Assembly: GCF_900078395.1 (NCBI RefSeq)
Contig: NZ_FKLA01000007.1
Span: 225,924 to 289,923, forward strand
Origin: Anaerotruncus rubiinfantis
Lineage (GTDB): Bacteria > Bacillota > Clostridia > Oscillospirales > Ruminococcaceae
Reading direction: 5' to 3'
DNA length: 64,000 nt
Below are positions 27,264 to 36,378 of the stretch, piece after piece (position 1 is the first letter of the stretch; each line of letters begins with the position of its first letter). The translations under genes and the position numbers were made by a program. The notes under the pieces are model-generated. The model was not told the origin of the DNA. It made no database searches and saw only the letters and a list, made by a program, of their open reading frames with translations.

Positions 27264-28052
27264 TTAGAACGGGCCGACCTCCAGCAGGACGACGTATTTG
27301 TCTTCCGGGTCCTGCAGCACCCGGCGGCTGCCGAAAAGTCCCTTTTCCGTTTTGACCGCGCTGACCGAAACGATGGTGGGCGCGCAGTCGGCGGGCGGAA
27401 TGAAATTGTCCTGGATTTCGTTGACCGAGCCGATCTTCGAAACCCACAGCCCGACAAGGCCGCTGTCGATTTTGGCGGTGTAGTCGGGATTCAGGTTGTC
27501 GCCGAAATTGTCGGTGAAGGTGTAGCTGCCGCTTGCGCCGACCGGGGCCTTTTCGGAAAGGTAGCTGAGCAGATTGGGCGAAATGATCCGCGAAAGGGCA
27601 GGATAATAGGATTTGAATTCGACCTTGCGCATCCGCAGGGCGTTGCTGAGATTTTCATATTTGGTTTCGTTCTTGCGCAGCCAGGCTTTTTTGCCGTCGG
27701 CATAAAGCTGCCAGTATTCGGCGGTGCCCTTGTCCTTAAAGTTTACGAAGTTCATCCCCACCCCGGTGACCCCGCCGGTTTCGTTCATGGTGACCGCGCT
27801 GTCAAGCACAAGGATATTGGCGGAGTCCTCCTGTTTCATAATGGTGAGGATTTCATTCATTGCAGGTTTGGTGAGCACATTGCCGGCGGTCACGCCGTCT
27901 ATTTTGGTGGTGCTCAGCTGGGTGCGCAGCGCGGAAAATCCGAACGAAATCGCATAGAGGATCCCGATGAACAAAGCCAGCGCGACGAGGATCACCGCAA
28001 GCAGCCGGAGTTTATACTTGGGCTTCATGCGTTTGAAATCAGCAAAGGTCAT
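27264..28052 (-). CDS. Membrane-anchored protein of unknown function
   Basis: About 262 residues. A single hydrophobic helix (LRLLAVILVALALFIGILYA, about residues 15-36) follows a short basic N-terminus, so most of the protein should be outside. The extracellular part shows repeats of small beta-like stretches but no known domain. Start taken at ATG 28052 (MTFADFKRMKPKYK); the frame is open to 28124. It is monocistronic and convergent to spoIIE. A sporulation role is possible from its neighbour but not supported by the sequence itself. Confidence 0.65.
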   Translation of the reverse strand: MTFADFKRMKPKYKLRLLAVILVALALFIGILYAISFGFSALRTQLSTTKIDGVTAGNVLTKPAMNEILTIMKQEDSANILVLDSAVTMNETGGVTGVGMNFVNFKDKGTAEYWQLYADGKKAWLRKNETKYENLSNALRMRKVEFKSYYPALSRIISPNLLSYLSEKAPVGASGSYTFTDNFGDNLNPDYTAKIDSGLVGLWVSKIGSVNEIQDNFIPPADCAPTIVSVSAVKTEKGLFGSRRVLQDPEDKYVVLLEVGPF

Positions 28053-28179
28053 TGCAGCCACCGCCCGTTTCCCAAAAAATTCTGATCGGTTATAAGGTGT
28101 CGTTTGATTCCTATTATAATGCACTGTCGAATAAAGTCAACAAAAGCAGGAGGGGGAACCAGCCTGCTTTTTCCATTTT

Positions 28180-29028
28180 TTATAGCATCCCGGAGGTGCG
28201 CGCATAGTGGAAAAGGTACTGCTGTGCGATGCCTTCATATCCTGCGGCGCAGGCGGGGAGCCCATCTGGAAAAAGCTGCCGCATCACCCGGCCGATCCAC
28301 ACGTCGACCGGGAAACACTCCACCCGTCCGCAGCCAAAAAGCAGCGCGCATTCGGCGACCTTCACGCCCACGCCGGTGATCCGCATGAGCATTTCGCGCG
28401 CCTCGGGAAGCGGGAGGGTTCGCAGCGCGGCCAAATCGATCTGACGGGAGACGGCCTTCTGCGCGGCGTCAATCAGGTAGCGCGCGCGAAAGCCGGCGCG
28501 TACCGGCGCGAGGTCCTCCGGCGTGCGGGCGGCGAGCGCCTCGGGGGTGGGGAAGGCGTAGAAACCGCCTTCGATCGGTTCGCCGCAGAGCGCGCAGAGC
28601 CGTTCGATAATCCCTTTGATGCGTTTTACATTGTTGTTCTGGCTGATGATGAATGAGGCGAGCGCCTCCCACGGGTCCTGGTTGAGCACGCGGATACCCG
28701 GCGCATAGGCCACGGCGCGGGCCAGCACCGGATCAGCTGAGAGCTCTTGTTTAATTTGACGATAATTTCGCCCGAGATCGAAATAGGAAAACCAGAACCG
28801 GTCATAATCTTCCTGCGGTACGCCGTAGAGCAGCAGCTCGTTTCCCCGGCGGGCAACACGGCAGGCCCGGCCTGCGGCGACACCGGTGAAGCTCCCGTCC
28901 GGAGCGGGATTCCAGCGGAACGCCTGTCCGCAGTCGAGCGTCTCTGCAAGGTCAAAATCGGAAATGCCGTCGATTGCAAGCGGGCGTTCGCATAAGGAAT
29001 TGGAAAAATTTGCAGTGATTTGAGTCAT
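28180..29028 (-). CDS. ogg: 8-oxoguanine DNA glycosylase (OGG1-type)
   Basis: 282 residues. The N-terminal OGG domain has DLAETLDCGQAFRW, then ALASFIISQNNNVKRIKGII. The HhH-GPD hairpin is MRITGVGVKVAECALLFGCG, containing the catalytic Lys (GVKVAEC), followed by the catalytic Asp in FPVDVWIGRVM. It excises 8-oxoguanine and nicks the strand in base-excision repair. ATG 29028 has AAGAGG upstream. It stands alone. Confidence 0.92.
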   Translation of the reverse strand: MTQITANFSNSLCERPLAIDGISDFDLAETLDCGQAFRWNPAPDGSFTGVAAGRACRVARRGNELLLYGVPQEDYDRFWFSYFDLGRNYRQIKQELSADPVLARAVAYAPGIRVLNQDPWEALASFIISQNNNVKRIKGIIERLCALCGEPIEGGFYAFPTPEALAARTPEDLAPVRAGFRARYLIDAAQKAVSRQIDLAALRTLPLPEAREMLMRITGVGVKVAECALLFGCGRVECFPVDVWIGRVMRQLFPDGLPACAAGYEGIAQQYLFHYARTSGML

Positions 29029-29437
29029 AAAGCGAACCTCTTAAAAGTGAGAATCTTTTTTTCCAGTATAACAGATGAATGCACGGAATAAAACAAAAAA
29101 ATAGTTGGAATTTTTGTGATGCTGTACAAAAAGAGACGGTTTCCGCTGGGAAACAATCTACTCCTGGTAATTTGTAAGCGCAGAGTAAAATTCGCATGGA
29201 AAACCACTCTCAACCCTTTTCCAGAAAGTAGAAGGCGTGGAAAACAGGGAGTTTTCTACACTTTCAACCAAGTTTTCCACATAAAACTGTTTTGAGAGCG
29301 AAGTTTTCCACATCAGGATAATACTTCAAGTATAACTCGTTGAAAACTGGCCGCAGGATTTTTTGTATAAAATGGACACTTGACAAGGGAATAAATACTC
29401 CTTTCCAGATTAAAATAAAAAAGCAGTGAAATTCAGG
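29029..29437. promoter_or_regulatory. AT-rich gene-free stretch with a cluster of GTTTTCCAC motifs
   Basis: No gene was found. GTTTTCCACA occurs on the plus strand at about 29272-29281 and 29303-29312. GTGGAAAAC, its complement, is at about 29237-29245, and near matches are at 29196-29204 (TGGAAAACC) and 29217-29223 (TTTTCCAG). The core TTTTCCACA differs by one base from the DnaA box TTATCCACA. TTTTCTACAC at 29252 is another near relative. Confidence 0.5.
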
Positions 29438-29452
29438 ATGGGAGTGGGAAAT

Positions 29453-29716
29453 ATGCTCAAAGGTGTGAGCCAGAAAGTGATCGAAGTGGTGCATACAGAC
29501 AACCGTTATTTTGAAAAGGCGATTTTATTCCTGCGGCCGGCGGCGCAGGAGGAGGATAAAGCAAAGCTTAAAACCCGCGCGGGCGAATATCTGGCGCAGA
29601 TAAATTATAATCCGGCGGGCCATACGCCGAAAAAATCGTCTTTGCCCGAAGTGGTCAAAATCGCTCTTGGGGTGCTTGCGGGGGCAGCGATTGCCTGCAT
29701 GTTTTTCCTGCTTTGA
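29453..29716 (+). CDS. Small conserved protein with C-terminal membrane helix
   Basis: 87 residues. A soluble N-terminal part (VSQKVIEVVHTDNRYFEKAI, then LFLRPAAQEEDKAKLKTRAG) is followed by one hydrophobic helix at the very end (VVKIALGVLAGAAIACMFFL), giving a tail-anchored layout. The pattern resembles a small hypothetical protein seen in other Clostridia, with no known role. Two earlier in-frame ATGs exist (29426, 29438); ATG 29453 is chosen for the GGGAGTGGG sequence before it. It lies upstream of rlmB. Confidence 0.65.
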   Translation: MLKGVSQKVIEVVHTDNRYFEKAILFLRPAAQEEDKAKLKTRAGEYLAQINYNPAGHTPKKSSLPEVVKIALGVLAGAAIACMFFLL

Positions 29717-29765
29717 CAGGGTTCGGCATAAAAATACAAATATTTTTGGAATTCGCGCGGAATAA

Positions 29766-29795
29766 CTGGCACAATACTGCCAGATGTGTTATAAT
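29766..29795 (+). promoter_or_regulatory. Candidate rlmB promoter overlapped by a palindrome
   Basis: TATAAT at 29790-29795 has TGGCAC 17 bases upstream (a poor -35). The inverted repeat CTGGCA (29766-29771) and TGCCAG (29778-29783) covers the -35 region and could be an operator. Confidence 0.4.
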
Positions 29796-29859
29796 AAACC
29801 ATGTGTAAACAAAATGTATATTTTTGTCGTGGTTTGTATCACGCTGGAAGGAGCGCCAA

Positions 29860-30624
29860 ATGGGAAATTCCAACCCCAAGCAGGACCTGACGGACGATTT
29901 GACCGTCGTCGGGCGCAACGCGGTCGTTGAGCTGCTCAAGGGAGGCAGGCAGGTGGAGTGCGTCTATATCTGCGACGATACGCCTGCCAGGGGCCAGCCG
30001 ATCTCACGGATCGTCGCAATGGCAAAGGACGCCGGCGTACCGGTCAAAAAGGTGGACGCGAAAAAGCTCGACAACCTTTCAAACGGGCTCAGCCATCAGG
30101 GTGTGGTCGCGCGCGCGGCCGCTTACCAATACAGCACCCTTTCGGATATCTTTGCGAAAGCGGGGGACGAAGCGCCCTTCATCATCATTGCGGATGCGAT
30201 CGAGGACCCGCACAACCTCGGCGCGATCATCCGCACCGCTGAAGCGGCCGGGGCGCATGGAATTGTGATCCCCAAGCGCGGCAGCGTCGGTCTCACAGCA
30301 ATTGTCGGCCGTACCAGCGCCGGCGCGGTTGAACACCTGCCGGTGGCGCGGGTTACCAACCTGGTCAGCGCCATTAAGGAGCTCAAGGAACGCGGCGTCT
30401 GGGTTTACGGCGCGGATATGAACGGCGCGCGCTGGGAGACAGTCGACCTGACCGGCCCGCTCGCGCTGGTGATCGGTTCGGAGGGGTTCGGCATCTCGCG
30501 GCTGGTGCGGGAGAACTGCGACGGGATCCTCTCGCTGCCGATGTGCGGGAAAATCAATTCGCTCAACGCTTCGGTGGCGGCGGGCATCCTCATGTATGAG
30601 GCGGTCCGCCAGCGCACCCGATGA
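29860..30624 (+). CDS. rlmB: 23S rRNA 2'-O-methyltransferase RlmB-like (SpoU/TrmH family)
   Basis: 254 residues. The N-terminal substrate-binding domain begins at VVGRNAVVELLKGGRQVECV. The SPOUT knot motifs follow: IADAIEDPHNLGAIIRTAEA, ALVIGSEGFGISRLVRENCD and LPMCGKINSLNASVAAGILM. The family methylates a guanosine 2'-OH in 23S rRNA (G2251 in E. coli). Start ATG 29860 has AAGGAG; the frame opens at 29824 but without family sequence. Confidence 0.9.
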   Translation: MGNSNPKQDLTDDLTVVGRNAVVELLKGGRQVECVYICDDTPARGQPISRIVAMAKDAGVPVKKVDAKKLDNLSNGLSHQGVVARAAAYQYSTLSDIFAKAGDEAPFIIIADAIEDPHNLGAIIRTAEAAGAHGIVIPKRGSVGLTAIVGRTSAGAVEHLPVARVTNLVSAIKELKERGVWVYGADMNGARWETVDLTGPLALVIGSEGFGISRLVRENCDGILSLPMCGKINSLNASVAAGILMYEAVRQRTR

Positions 30625-30684
30625 AGGATAGAGAAGAACAGAAGGTCCGTGTCACCCGATCTTTACTGAGGAGTGGAAGCAGTC

Positions 30685-33271
30685 ATGCCGCAGGATTACA
30701 ATGTTGACGACATCCTGGAAGAGATCCGCCGCAAGAAAGGCGGTTCCTCACAGCCCCCTGTGCAGGGCGGCGGTACATACGATGAAGAACCTTACTCTCC
30801 CCGCGCCCCGCGCCCCGCGCGGCAGGCGCGTCCCGGGCCGCGGCGCGCCGGTGCGGCGGCAGGAAAGCCCTTACCAGCGGCCGGTGTCCCGGCAGCAATT
30901 TGACGATGTCCCGCAGAATGGGCGGCCGGCGGCCGGAGCGCGCGAACGGTTTTCGTTCGATGTGGGCGAACCGCAGGAGCCACGCGCACGGCAGGGCTTT
31001 GGCGATCGGACTTTGGGCCGGACGGCGGAGCCGCCGCGTGAAAAACGGCAGCAGGCTTTTGACTTTGATACTTCCGAAGAACTGCGGAGGGTGAACCGGC
31101 AGCAGCCGGCGCCCGAACCGGAACGTCCGGACCCTGCCTACCGGGACGGCCCGGCAGATGGGTTTACGTTTCAGGCCGATGCGCCGTCCGGGCTTTTGGA
31201 GGATGATTTTGCCCTGCCGAGCTTCGATGACGGCGAACCGGAAGAACCCGCTTGGGACGATCCGGGTTTCGGCGTGGCGCCGGAGGATATCCCTATCCCG
31301 GACGGGACCCGAATGGATCTGCCGCGCGTGCGCAGAGCCCCAATGCCGGACAGCGGTTACACCCAGGAGCTTGAGCCGCCCGCACCCGACCGGCGCGTGC
31401 AGCGCCGCGAAGCGCCGCCGGAGAGCCGGATGGTGCAGCAGTCCGGATGGAAACAGAGCATGGCGGCGCAGGAGCTGCTCGGACAGCAGGAACCGGCGGA
31501 GGACGATTTCTCCTCGCCGGAGGACGCGCCGATCGTGGCAAAGGACATCAAATCGATCCGTATCGGCTTGACTGTGCGGCTGGTTTTGACGGGTTTTTTG
31601 TCGATCCTGTCGTTTTATCTTGTGCTTTCGATGAAGGTGCTGCCGTTCGCGGAGCAGCTGGGGCTCGATAAGAACTTCCTGCTTCCGCTTCCCACGGCGA
31701 TCGCGCCGGAAGTGAATATGCGGCTCTTTTTGATCGTGAACCTGGTGGTATGCGTGCTGGGCGCGATTGTCTGCAGCAACATTGTAGGCGGCGGAATCCT
31801 CTCGCTGGTGAAGCTGCGCGCGGACAACGATTCGCCCGCGGCGCTGGCGGTGCTGGCGGTACTGATTCAGGGGATTGTGCTGGCGGTCATTCCGGACGCG
31901 CTGATTGACAACCCCGACCTGAGCCTGTACTTCCCGGTCGCGCTGTTTGCCCTGTTCTTCAATCTGATCGGAAAAAAGATGCTGATCAGGCGGGTGGAGC
32001 GCAACTTCAACTTCCTCATCTCCGACGCTGAGAAATACGCCTTCCTGCAGGTGCGCAACCGCGACTTTTCGCGGGAACTTTCCCGTGGACTCGGCGCGGA
32101 TGTCGACCGGGTGGCTTACACGGCGAAAACCGATTTTATCACCGGCTTTCTCGACCGCAGCTACTCCTCCGATTACAGCGAACAGTTCAGCCGTCTGGTT
32201 TCCCCGATCGTGCTGGCGCTGGCGCTGGTCGTTTCGGTTGTGAGCGGCGTGCTGGCGAAGGACGCCGCTTCGGCCATCACCGCGTTTGCGGGGCTTGTCT
32301 GTATCACCGCGCCGTTTTCGGGCGCGATTGTCCCGCAGGTAATGCTCGCGCGGATGTCGAAACGCCTGACCCGCCATGGGGCGATGATTCCGGGTTATGA
32401 AGCCGCGGAGGACTACTCCGAGACCAACGCGGTCATCATTTCGGACAAGGACCTCTTTGCGGGGGACAGCGTCATGCTGCACGGGATGAAGGTGTTCGCG
32501 GAAAAGAGGATCGACGAGGCGATCCTCGACGCGGCGAGCGTGATCCTCTCCTGTGACGGGATCATGTCCGGGGTGTTCCTCAACATGGTCGGCGGCAACC
32601 GGCGGATGCTCAAAAAGGTCGACAGCCTGATATACGAGGACGGTATGGGCCTTTCCGCGTGGGTGGACGGCAAACGGGTGCTGATCGGCAGCCAGGAGCT
32701 GATGCGCTGCCATGGGATCGACTGCCCTTCAAAGGATTTTGAGAGCCGTTATGCCCGCGATGGGCGGCAGGTGCTCTACATCGCCAATTCCGGGGAGCTG
32801 TCCGCGATGTTCGTCGTGAGCTACAATGCGGCGCCCGAGGTGATGGACACGCTGCTTTCGCTCGAACGGCGCGGGGTTTCGCTGATTGTGAATTCCACCG
32901 ACCCGAACGTGACGCCGGAGCTGCTTTCGCTCACCTTTGGGATCAAGCGCACCCATGTGCGCATTCTGCCCGCGAAGCTGCAGAGCGAATATGCGGTCCT
33001 CTCCCAGCCGAAGGAAAAGGTGAACGCAGACGGCTGCTACGCGGGGGGGCTGCGGGGAATGAGCCGGCTGCTTTCAGCGGCTGCGGCGATCCGCGGCTCG
33101 GTGATGCATGGGACGATTGTGCAGCTCATCGGGATCATCGCCGGGTACGGTCTGGTGACCTTCATGGCATTCACCGGATCGCTGGCGTCCGCCTCGTATG
33201 GGGTGCTGATCCTCTTCAATCTGGCGCTGCTGGCGGTGAGCTGGGTGTCGGCATTGGTCGTCAAGAAATAG
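30685..33271 (+). pseudogene. P-type-ATPase-like HAD membrane protein, frameshifted near the N-terminus and lacking the DKTGT motif
   Basis: The true start is ATG 30685 (MPQDYNVDDILEEIRRKKGG) with GAGGAGTGG before it, but that frame stops at 30904. The rest, through to 33271, reads in the +1 frame, joined in the GC-rich stretch about 30805-30860. A proline/arginine-rich linker of about 250 residues precedes paired membrane helices, a P-type-ATPase-like cytoplasmic domain and two final helices. Where the phosphorylation motif DKTGT is expected, the sequence reads SDKDLF (32441-32458). The hinge motif GDGxNDxP was also not found. It is either an assembly error or a broken gene of a pseudoenzyme family. 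Transport activity is unlikely. Confidence 0.7.
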
Positions 33272-33289
33272 GAAAAACCTGTAAAATGC

Positions 33290-33330
33290 GGGGATGTTCT
33301 ACGGATATGTAGAACATCCCCTTTGATTTT
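33290..33330 (+). terminator. Terminator after the P-type-ATPase-like gene
   Basis: A perfect 13-bp stem (GGGGATGTTCTAC, 33290-33302, with 33309-33321), loop GGATAT, followed by TTTGATTTT. Confidence 0.8.
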
Positions 33331-33398
33331 CACACTTAGATGTACAAATTGCATAGTATTTTTGCAATTATTTATACAGCCGCCGCGTCCACATCCGC

Positions 33399-33427
33399 TT
33401 GCGAATGTGGACGAGAAACTGTATAAT
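33399..33427 (+). promoter_or_regulatory. Promoter of the EF-G-like gene
   Basis: TTGCGA (33399-33404), 17 bases, TATAAT (33422-33427). An inverted repeat GTCCACAT...ATGTGGAC (about 33387-33412) spans the -35 box and could be a protein-binding site. Confidence 0.55.
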
Positions 33428-33517
33428 GTCAATATAATGTTTTCAGGACATCAGGGGTGTTCTATCCATTATGACTAACGCGATTATTGTTACGCAATAA
33501 AAAGGAGTGTATATTTT

Positions 33518-35593
33518 ATGAGACAATACTTGGCTGGCAAGATCAGAAACGTGGCGATTGCAGGACACGGCGGCAGCGGCAAAACCTCGCTGGCGGAGGC
33601 ATTGCTGTTCAAGGCAGGCGCTACCGACCGTTTGGGCAAAACCGCCGACGGCAACACGGTCTGCGACTTCGACCCCGAGGAAGTCAAGCGCAAGGTTTCT
33701 GTCTCAAGCGCGGTCGCCCCTTTCGCCTGGGGCAGCGTGAAAATCAACCTGATCGACACCCCCGGACTGTTTGACTTCGCGGCCGGGTTCTATGAGGGGG
33801 TGCGCGCGGCGGAGAGCGTGCTGATCTGTGTTTCCGCGCGCGCCGGCGTGAGCGTCGGCACCGAGAAGGCCTATAAGCTCGCGCAGACAATGGGCAAGTC
33901 GAAACTCTTCTTTGTCAATGAGATGGATACGGAAAATGCCGATTTCTATAAAGCCCTTGAGGAGCTGAAAGCCGCCTTTGGCCCGTCGGTCTGCCCGATC
34001 GTGGTGCCGGTGGTTGAAAACCACAAGGTGCAGTGCTACATCAACCTCGTGGATAACAAGGCCTACAAATATAACGAGAAGGGCGAGCCCTCCGAGGTCG
34101 CGATGCCGGACACCGGACACCGTCTGGAAGGACTGACCGCCGCGATTTCCGAAGCGGTCGCCGAAACCGATGAGGAGCTCTTCGAGAAGTACTTCTCGGG
34201 CGAACAGTTCACCCGTGACGAGATCATCAAGGGCATCCATGCCGGCGTGCACAGCGGCACCATCGCGCCGGTGCTCTGCGGCTCCGCGATGACCCTCGAG
34301 GGCATCGACATGTTGCTCGACAGCCTGGTCGACCACCTGCCTTCCGCGTGGGAAGCGGGCGCCGAAACGGCGGTCGGCGCGGACGGTGAAGAAATTGAGA
34401 TTCCCTGCACCGACGAGGCTCCGCTGGCCGCTTATATCTTCAAGACGGTCGCCGACCCGTTTGTTGGAAAACTGTCCTATTTCAAGGTCGTCTCCGGCAA
34501 GCTTTCGAACGAGCTGATTCCGGTCAACGCCCGCACCGGCGAACCGGAACGCCTGGGCAAGCTGATCTATATGACCGGCAAAAAGCAGGAGGAGACCGCG
34601 TTCATTTCGGCGGGCGATATCGGCGCGGTGACCAAGCTTTCCGCTTCGGTCACAGGGGATACCCTCTGCGACCCGAAGAAGGTCGTTTCATTCAAGGGTA
34701 CCGCTTTCCCGAAACCATGCCTTTCGATGGCCGTCAAGGTCAAGAACAAGGGCGACGAGGGCAAGGTCGCGCAGGCGATGGCCCGCCTCATCGAAGAGGA
34801 TCCGACCATCAGCTTTGAGCAGAACAAGGAAACGAAGGAGCAGGTCATTTCCGGCCTCGGCGAGCAGCACATCGATGTGATTGTGTCGAAGCTGAAAGCC
34901 AAATTCGGCGTGGATATCAACCTGTCCAAGCCGCGCGTTGCGTATCGTGAAACGATCCGCAAACCGGTCAAGGTGCAGGGCAAGCATAAGAAGCAGTCGG
35001 GCGGCCACGGCCAGTACGGCGATGTGTGGATCGAGTTTTCTCCCTGCGACAGCGAAGGGCTCCTTTTTGAGGAGAACGTCTTCGGCGGCTCGGTTCCGAA
35101 AAACTTCTTCCCGGCGGTGGAAAAGGGCCTGCAGGACTGCGTCAAGCACGGCATTCTGGCAGGTTATCCGATGGTCGGCTTGAAAGCTGTTCTGGTCGAC
35201 GGCAGCTACCATCCGGTCGATTCGTCTGAAATGGCGTTCAAGATGGCGGCCTCGATCGCCTACAAGACCGCCATGCCGCAGGCTTCTCCGGCGCTGCTTG
35301 AACCGATCGGAAACCTGAAGGTCTATGTCCCGGATTCCAACACCGGCGACATGATCTCCGAGCTCAACAAACGCCGCGGCCGCGTGCTGGGCATGAACCC
35401 GGCGGATGACGGCCTGCAGATGATCGAAGGCGAAGTCCCGATGAGCGAGATGGGCGATTTTGCAACCGTCCTGCGTTCGACCACCCAGGGCAGGGGTTAC
35501 TTCTCCTTTGATTTCGAGCGTTACGAGCTGCTGCCCTCAAACCTGGAAGCAGCGGTCATCGAGGAAGCCAAAGAGCTGAGTGAAGCCGAATAA
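33518..35593 (+). CDS. EF-G-like translational GTPase (EF-G paralog)
   Basis: 691 residues, with all five EF-G-like domains by length. G1 is AGHGGSGKTSLAEAL (standard EF-G has GHIDAGKT). G3 is LIDTPGLFDF. G4 reads FVNEMDTENADF, where NKxD is the norm, so the guanine-contact Lys is Glu. The C-terminal domains have GLGEQHIDVI, KKQSGGHGQYGDVWIEFSPC and the closing STTQGRGYFSFDFERYE. It belongs to the divergent EF-G group common in Clostridia, whose role in translocation is uncertain. A canonical fusA should be elsewhere. Ribosome binding site AAAAGGAGTG. Confidence 0.88.
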   Translation: MRQYLAGKIRNVAIAGHGGSGKTSLAEALLFKAGATDRLGKTADGNTVCDFDPEEVKRKVSVSSAVAPFAWGSVKINLIDTPGLFDFAAGFYEGVRAAESVLICVSARAGVSVGTEKAYKLAQTMGKSKLFFVNEMDTENADFYKALEELKAAFGPSVCPIVVPVVENHKVQCYINLVDNKAYKYNEKGEPSEVAMPDTGHRLEGLTAAISEAVAETDEELFEKYFSGEQFTRDEIIKGIHAGVHSGTIAPVLCGSAMTLEGIDMLLDSLVDHLPSAWEAGAETAVGADGEEIEIPCTDEAPLAAYIFKTVADPFVGKLSYFKVVSGKLSNELIPVNARTGEPERLGKLIYMTGKKQEETAFISAGDIGAVTKLSASVTGDTLCDPKKVVSFKGTAFPKPCLSMAVKVKNKGDEGKVAQAMARLIEEDPTISFEQNKETKEQVISGLGEQHIDVIVSKLKAKFGVDINLSKPRVAYRETIRKPVKVQGKHKKQSGGHGQYGDVWIEFSPCDSEGLLFEENVFGGSVPKNFFPAVEKGLQDCVKHGILAGYPMVGLKAVLVDGSYHPVDSSEMAFKMAASIAYKTAMPQASPALLEPIGNLKVYVPDSNTGDMISELNKRRGRVLGMNPADDGLQMIEGEVPMSEMGDFATVLRSTTQGRGYFSFDFERYELLPSNLEAAVIEEAKELSEAE

Positions 35594-35612
35594 GCACAAG
35601 GGGACAAACGAC

Positions 35613-35655
35613 AGGCCGCCAGGCGGATTTCCGCCTGGCGGCCTTATGTGTTTTT
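35613..35655 (+). terminator. Terminator after the EF-G-like gene
   Basis: A perfect 14-bp stem (AGGCCGCCAGGCGG, 35613-35626, with 35631-35644), loop ATTT, followed by TATGTGTTTTT. Confidence 0.8.
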
Positions 35656-35735
35656 GGCCGCGGTGCCGCGCATAATCGGTTCTCGCGCCGCATATATCTG
35701 GGAATGGAACAGATTGTGTGCGGGGAGGAAATTTG

Positions 35736-36236
35736 ATGTTTACAATTACCTGGAGAGTGACCAAACGGCAGGTGGCAGCGGCGGCAGCGGTACTGGTGCT
35801 GGCGTTCGCGGGAGGAGTCTGGCTGCGCTCGGCCCTTTCCGAAACGGACGGAAAAGCGGCGCAGGCGCCCGCGCCGTCTGAGATCAAGGTAGAAAAGGCA
35901 GCCGGAAAAACCAACGAACAGCGGATTACATTCCTTGAGTCGTTCGGCTGGCAGGTCGAGCCGGAAGAGGAGGAAATCCTCGAGGTGAAGATCCCGAAGG
36001 AACTTGACGAGGTCTACGAGAAGTACAATGAAATCCAGAAGTCCCAGGGCTGCGACCTGACCAAGTACGGCGGCAAACGCTGCAAGCGTTACACCTATAT
36101 CGTGCTGAACTATCCGGACCAGCCGGAAAATGTGCGCGCCAACATTGTGACCTACAATGGCAAAATTATTGGCGGGGATGTCTGCTCGGTTGAACTGGAC
36201 GGCTTCATGCACGGATTTGCGCCCGAAGGCGATTGA
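35736..36236 (+). CDS. DUF4830 domain protein, membrane-anchored
   Basis: 166 residues. An N-terminal helix (VAAAAAVLVLAFAGGVWLRS, about residues 11-31) anchors it and the rest should be extracytoplasmic. The domain part RITFLESFGWQVEPEEEEIL, ELDEVYEKYNEIQKSQGCDL and the ending DVCSVELDGFMHGFAP match the DUF4830 pattern of Clostridia. Function is unknown. GGGGAGGAAATTTG precedes ATG 35736, a near-perfect ribosome binding site; the in-frame GTG at 35718 is less likely. Confidence 0.75.
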   Translation: MFTITWRVTKRQVAAAAAVLVLAFAGGVWLRSALSETDGKAAQAPAPSEIKVEKAAGKTNEQRITFLESFGWQVEPEEEEILEVKIPKELDEVYEKYNEIQKSQGCDLTKYGGKRCKRYTYIVLNYPDQPENVRANIVTYNGKIIGGDVCSVELDGFMHGFAPEGD

Positions 36237-36378
36237 ACGGACGGTAAAATTGTGATAGAATAGCCGCAGACACGGCTGTCCCGCAGGGCTTATATAAGCC
36301 TGGCGGATGCGTTGGCTTTGCCGCATGCAGCCGCGCAATGAGGGCGCCGGATATGGAAACAAAACGGAGGACGGACGC

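Noticed and set aside
30683..32713. Long open frame on the minus strand opposite the P-type-ATPase-like gene
   Set aside because: It is a composition shadow in GC-rich DNA: Arg/His/Pro-rich with no domain, and no ribosome binding site.
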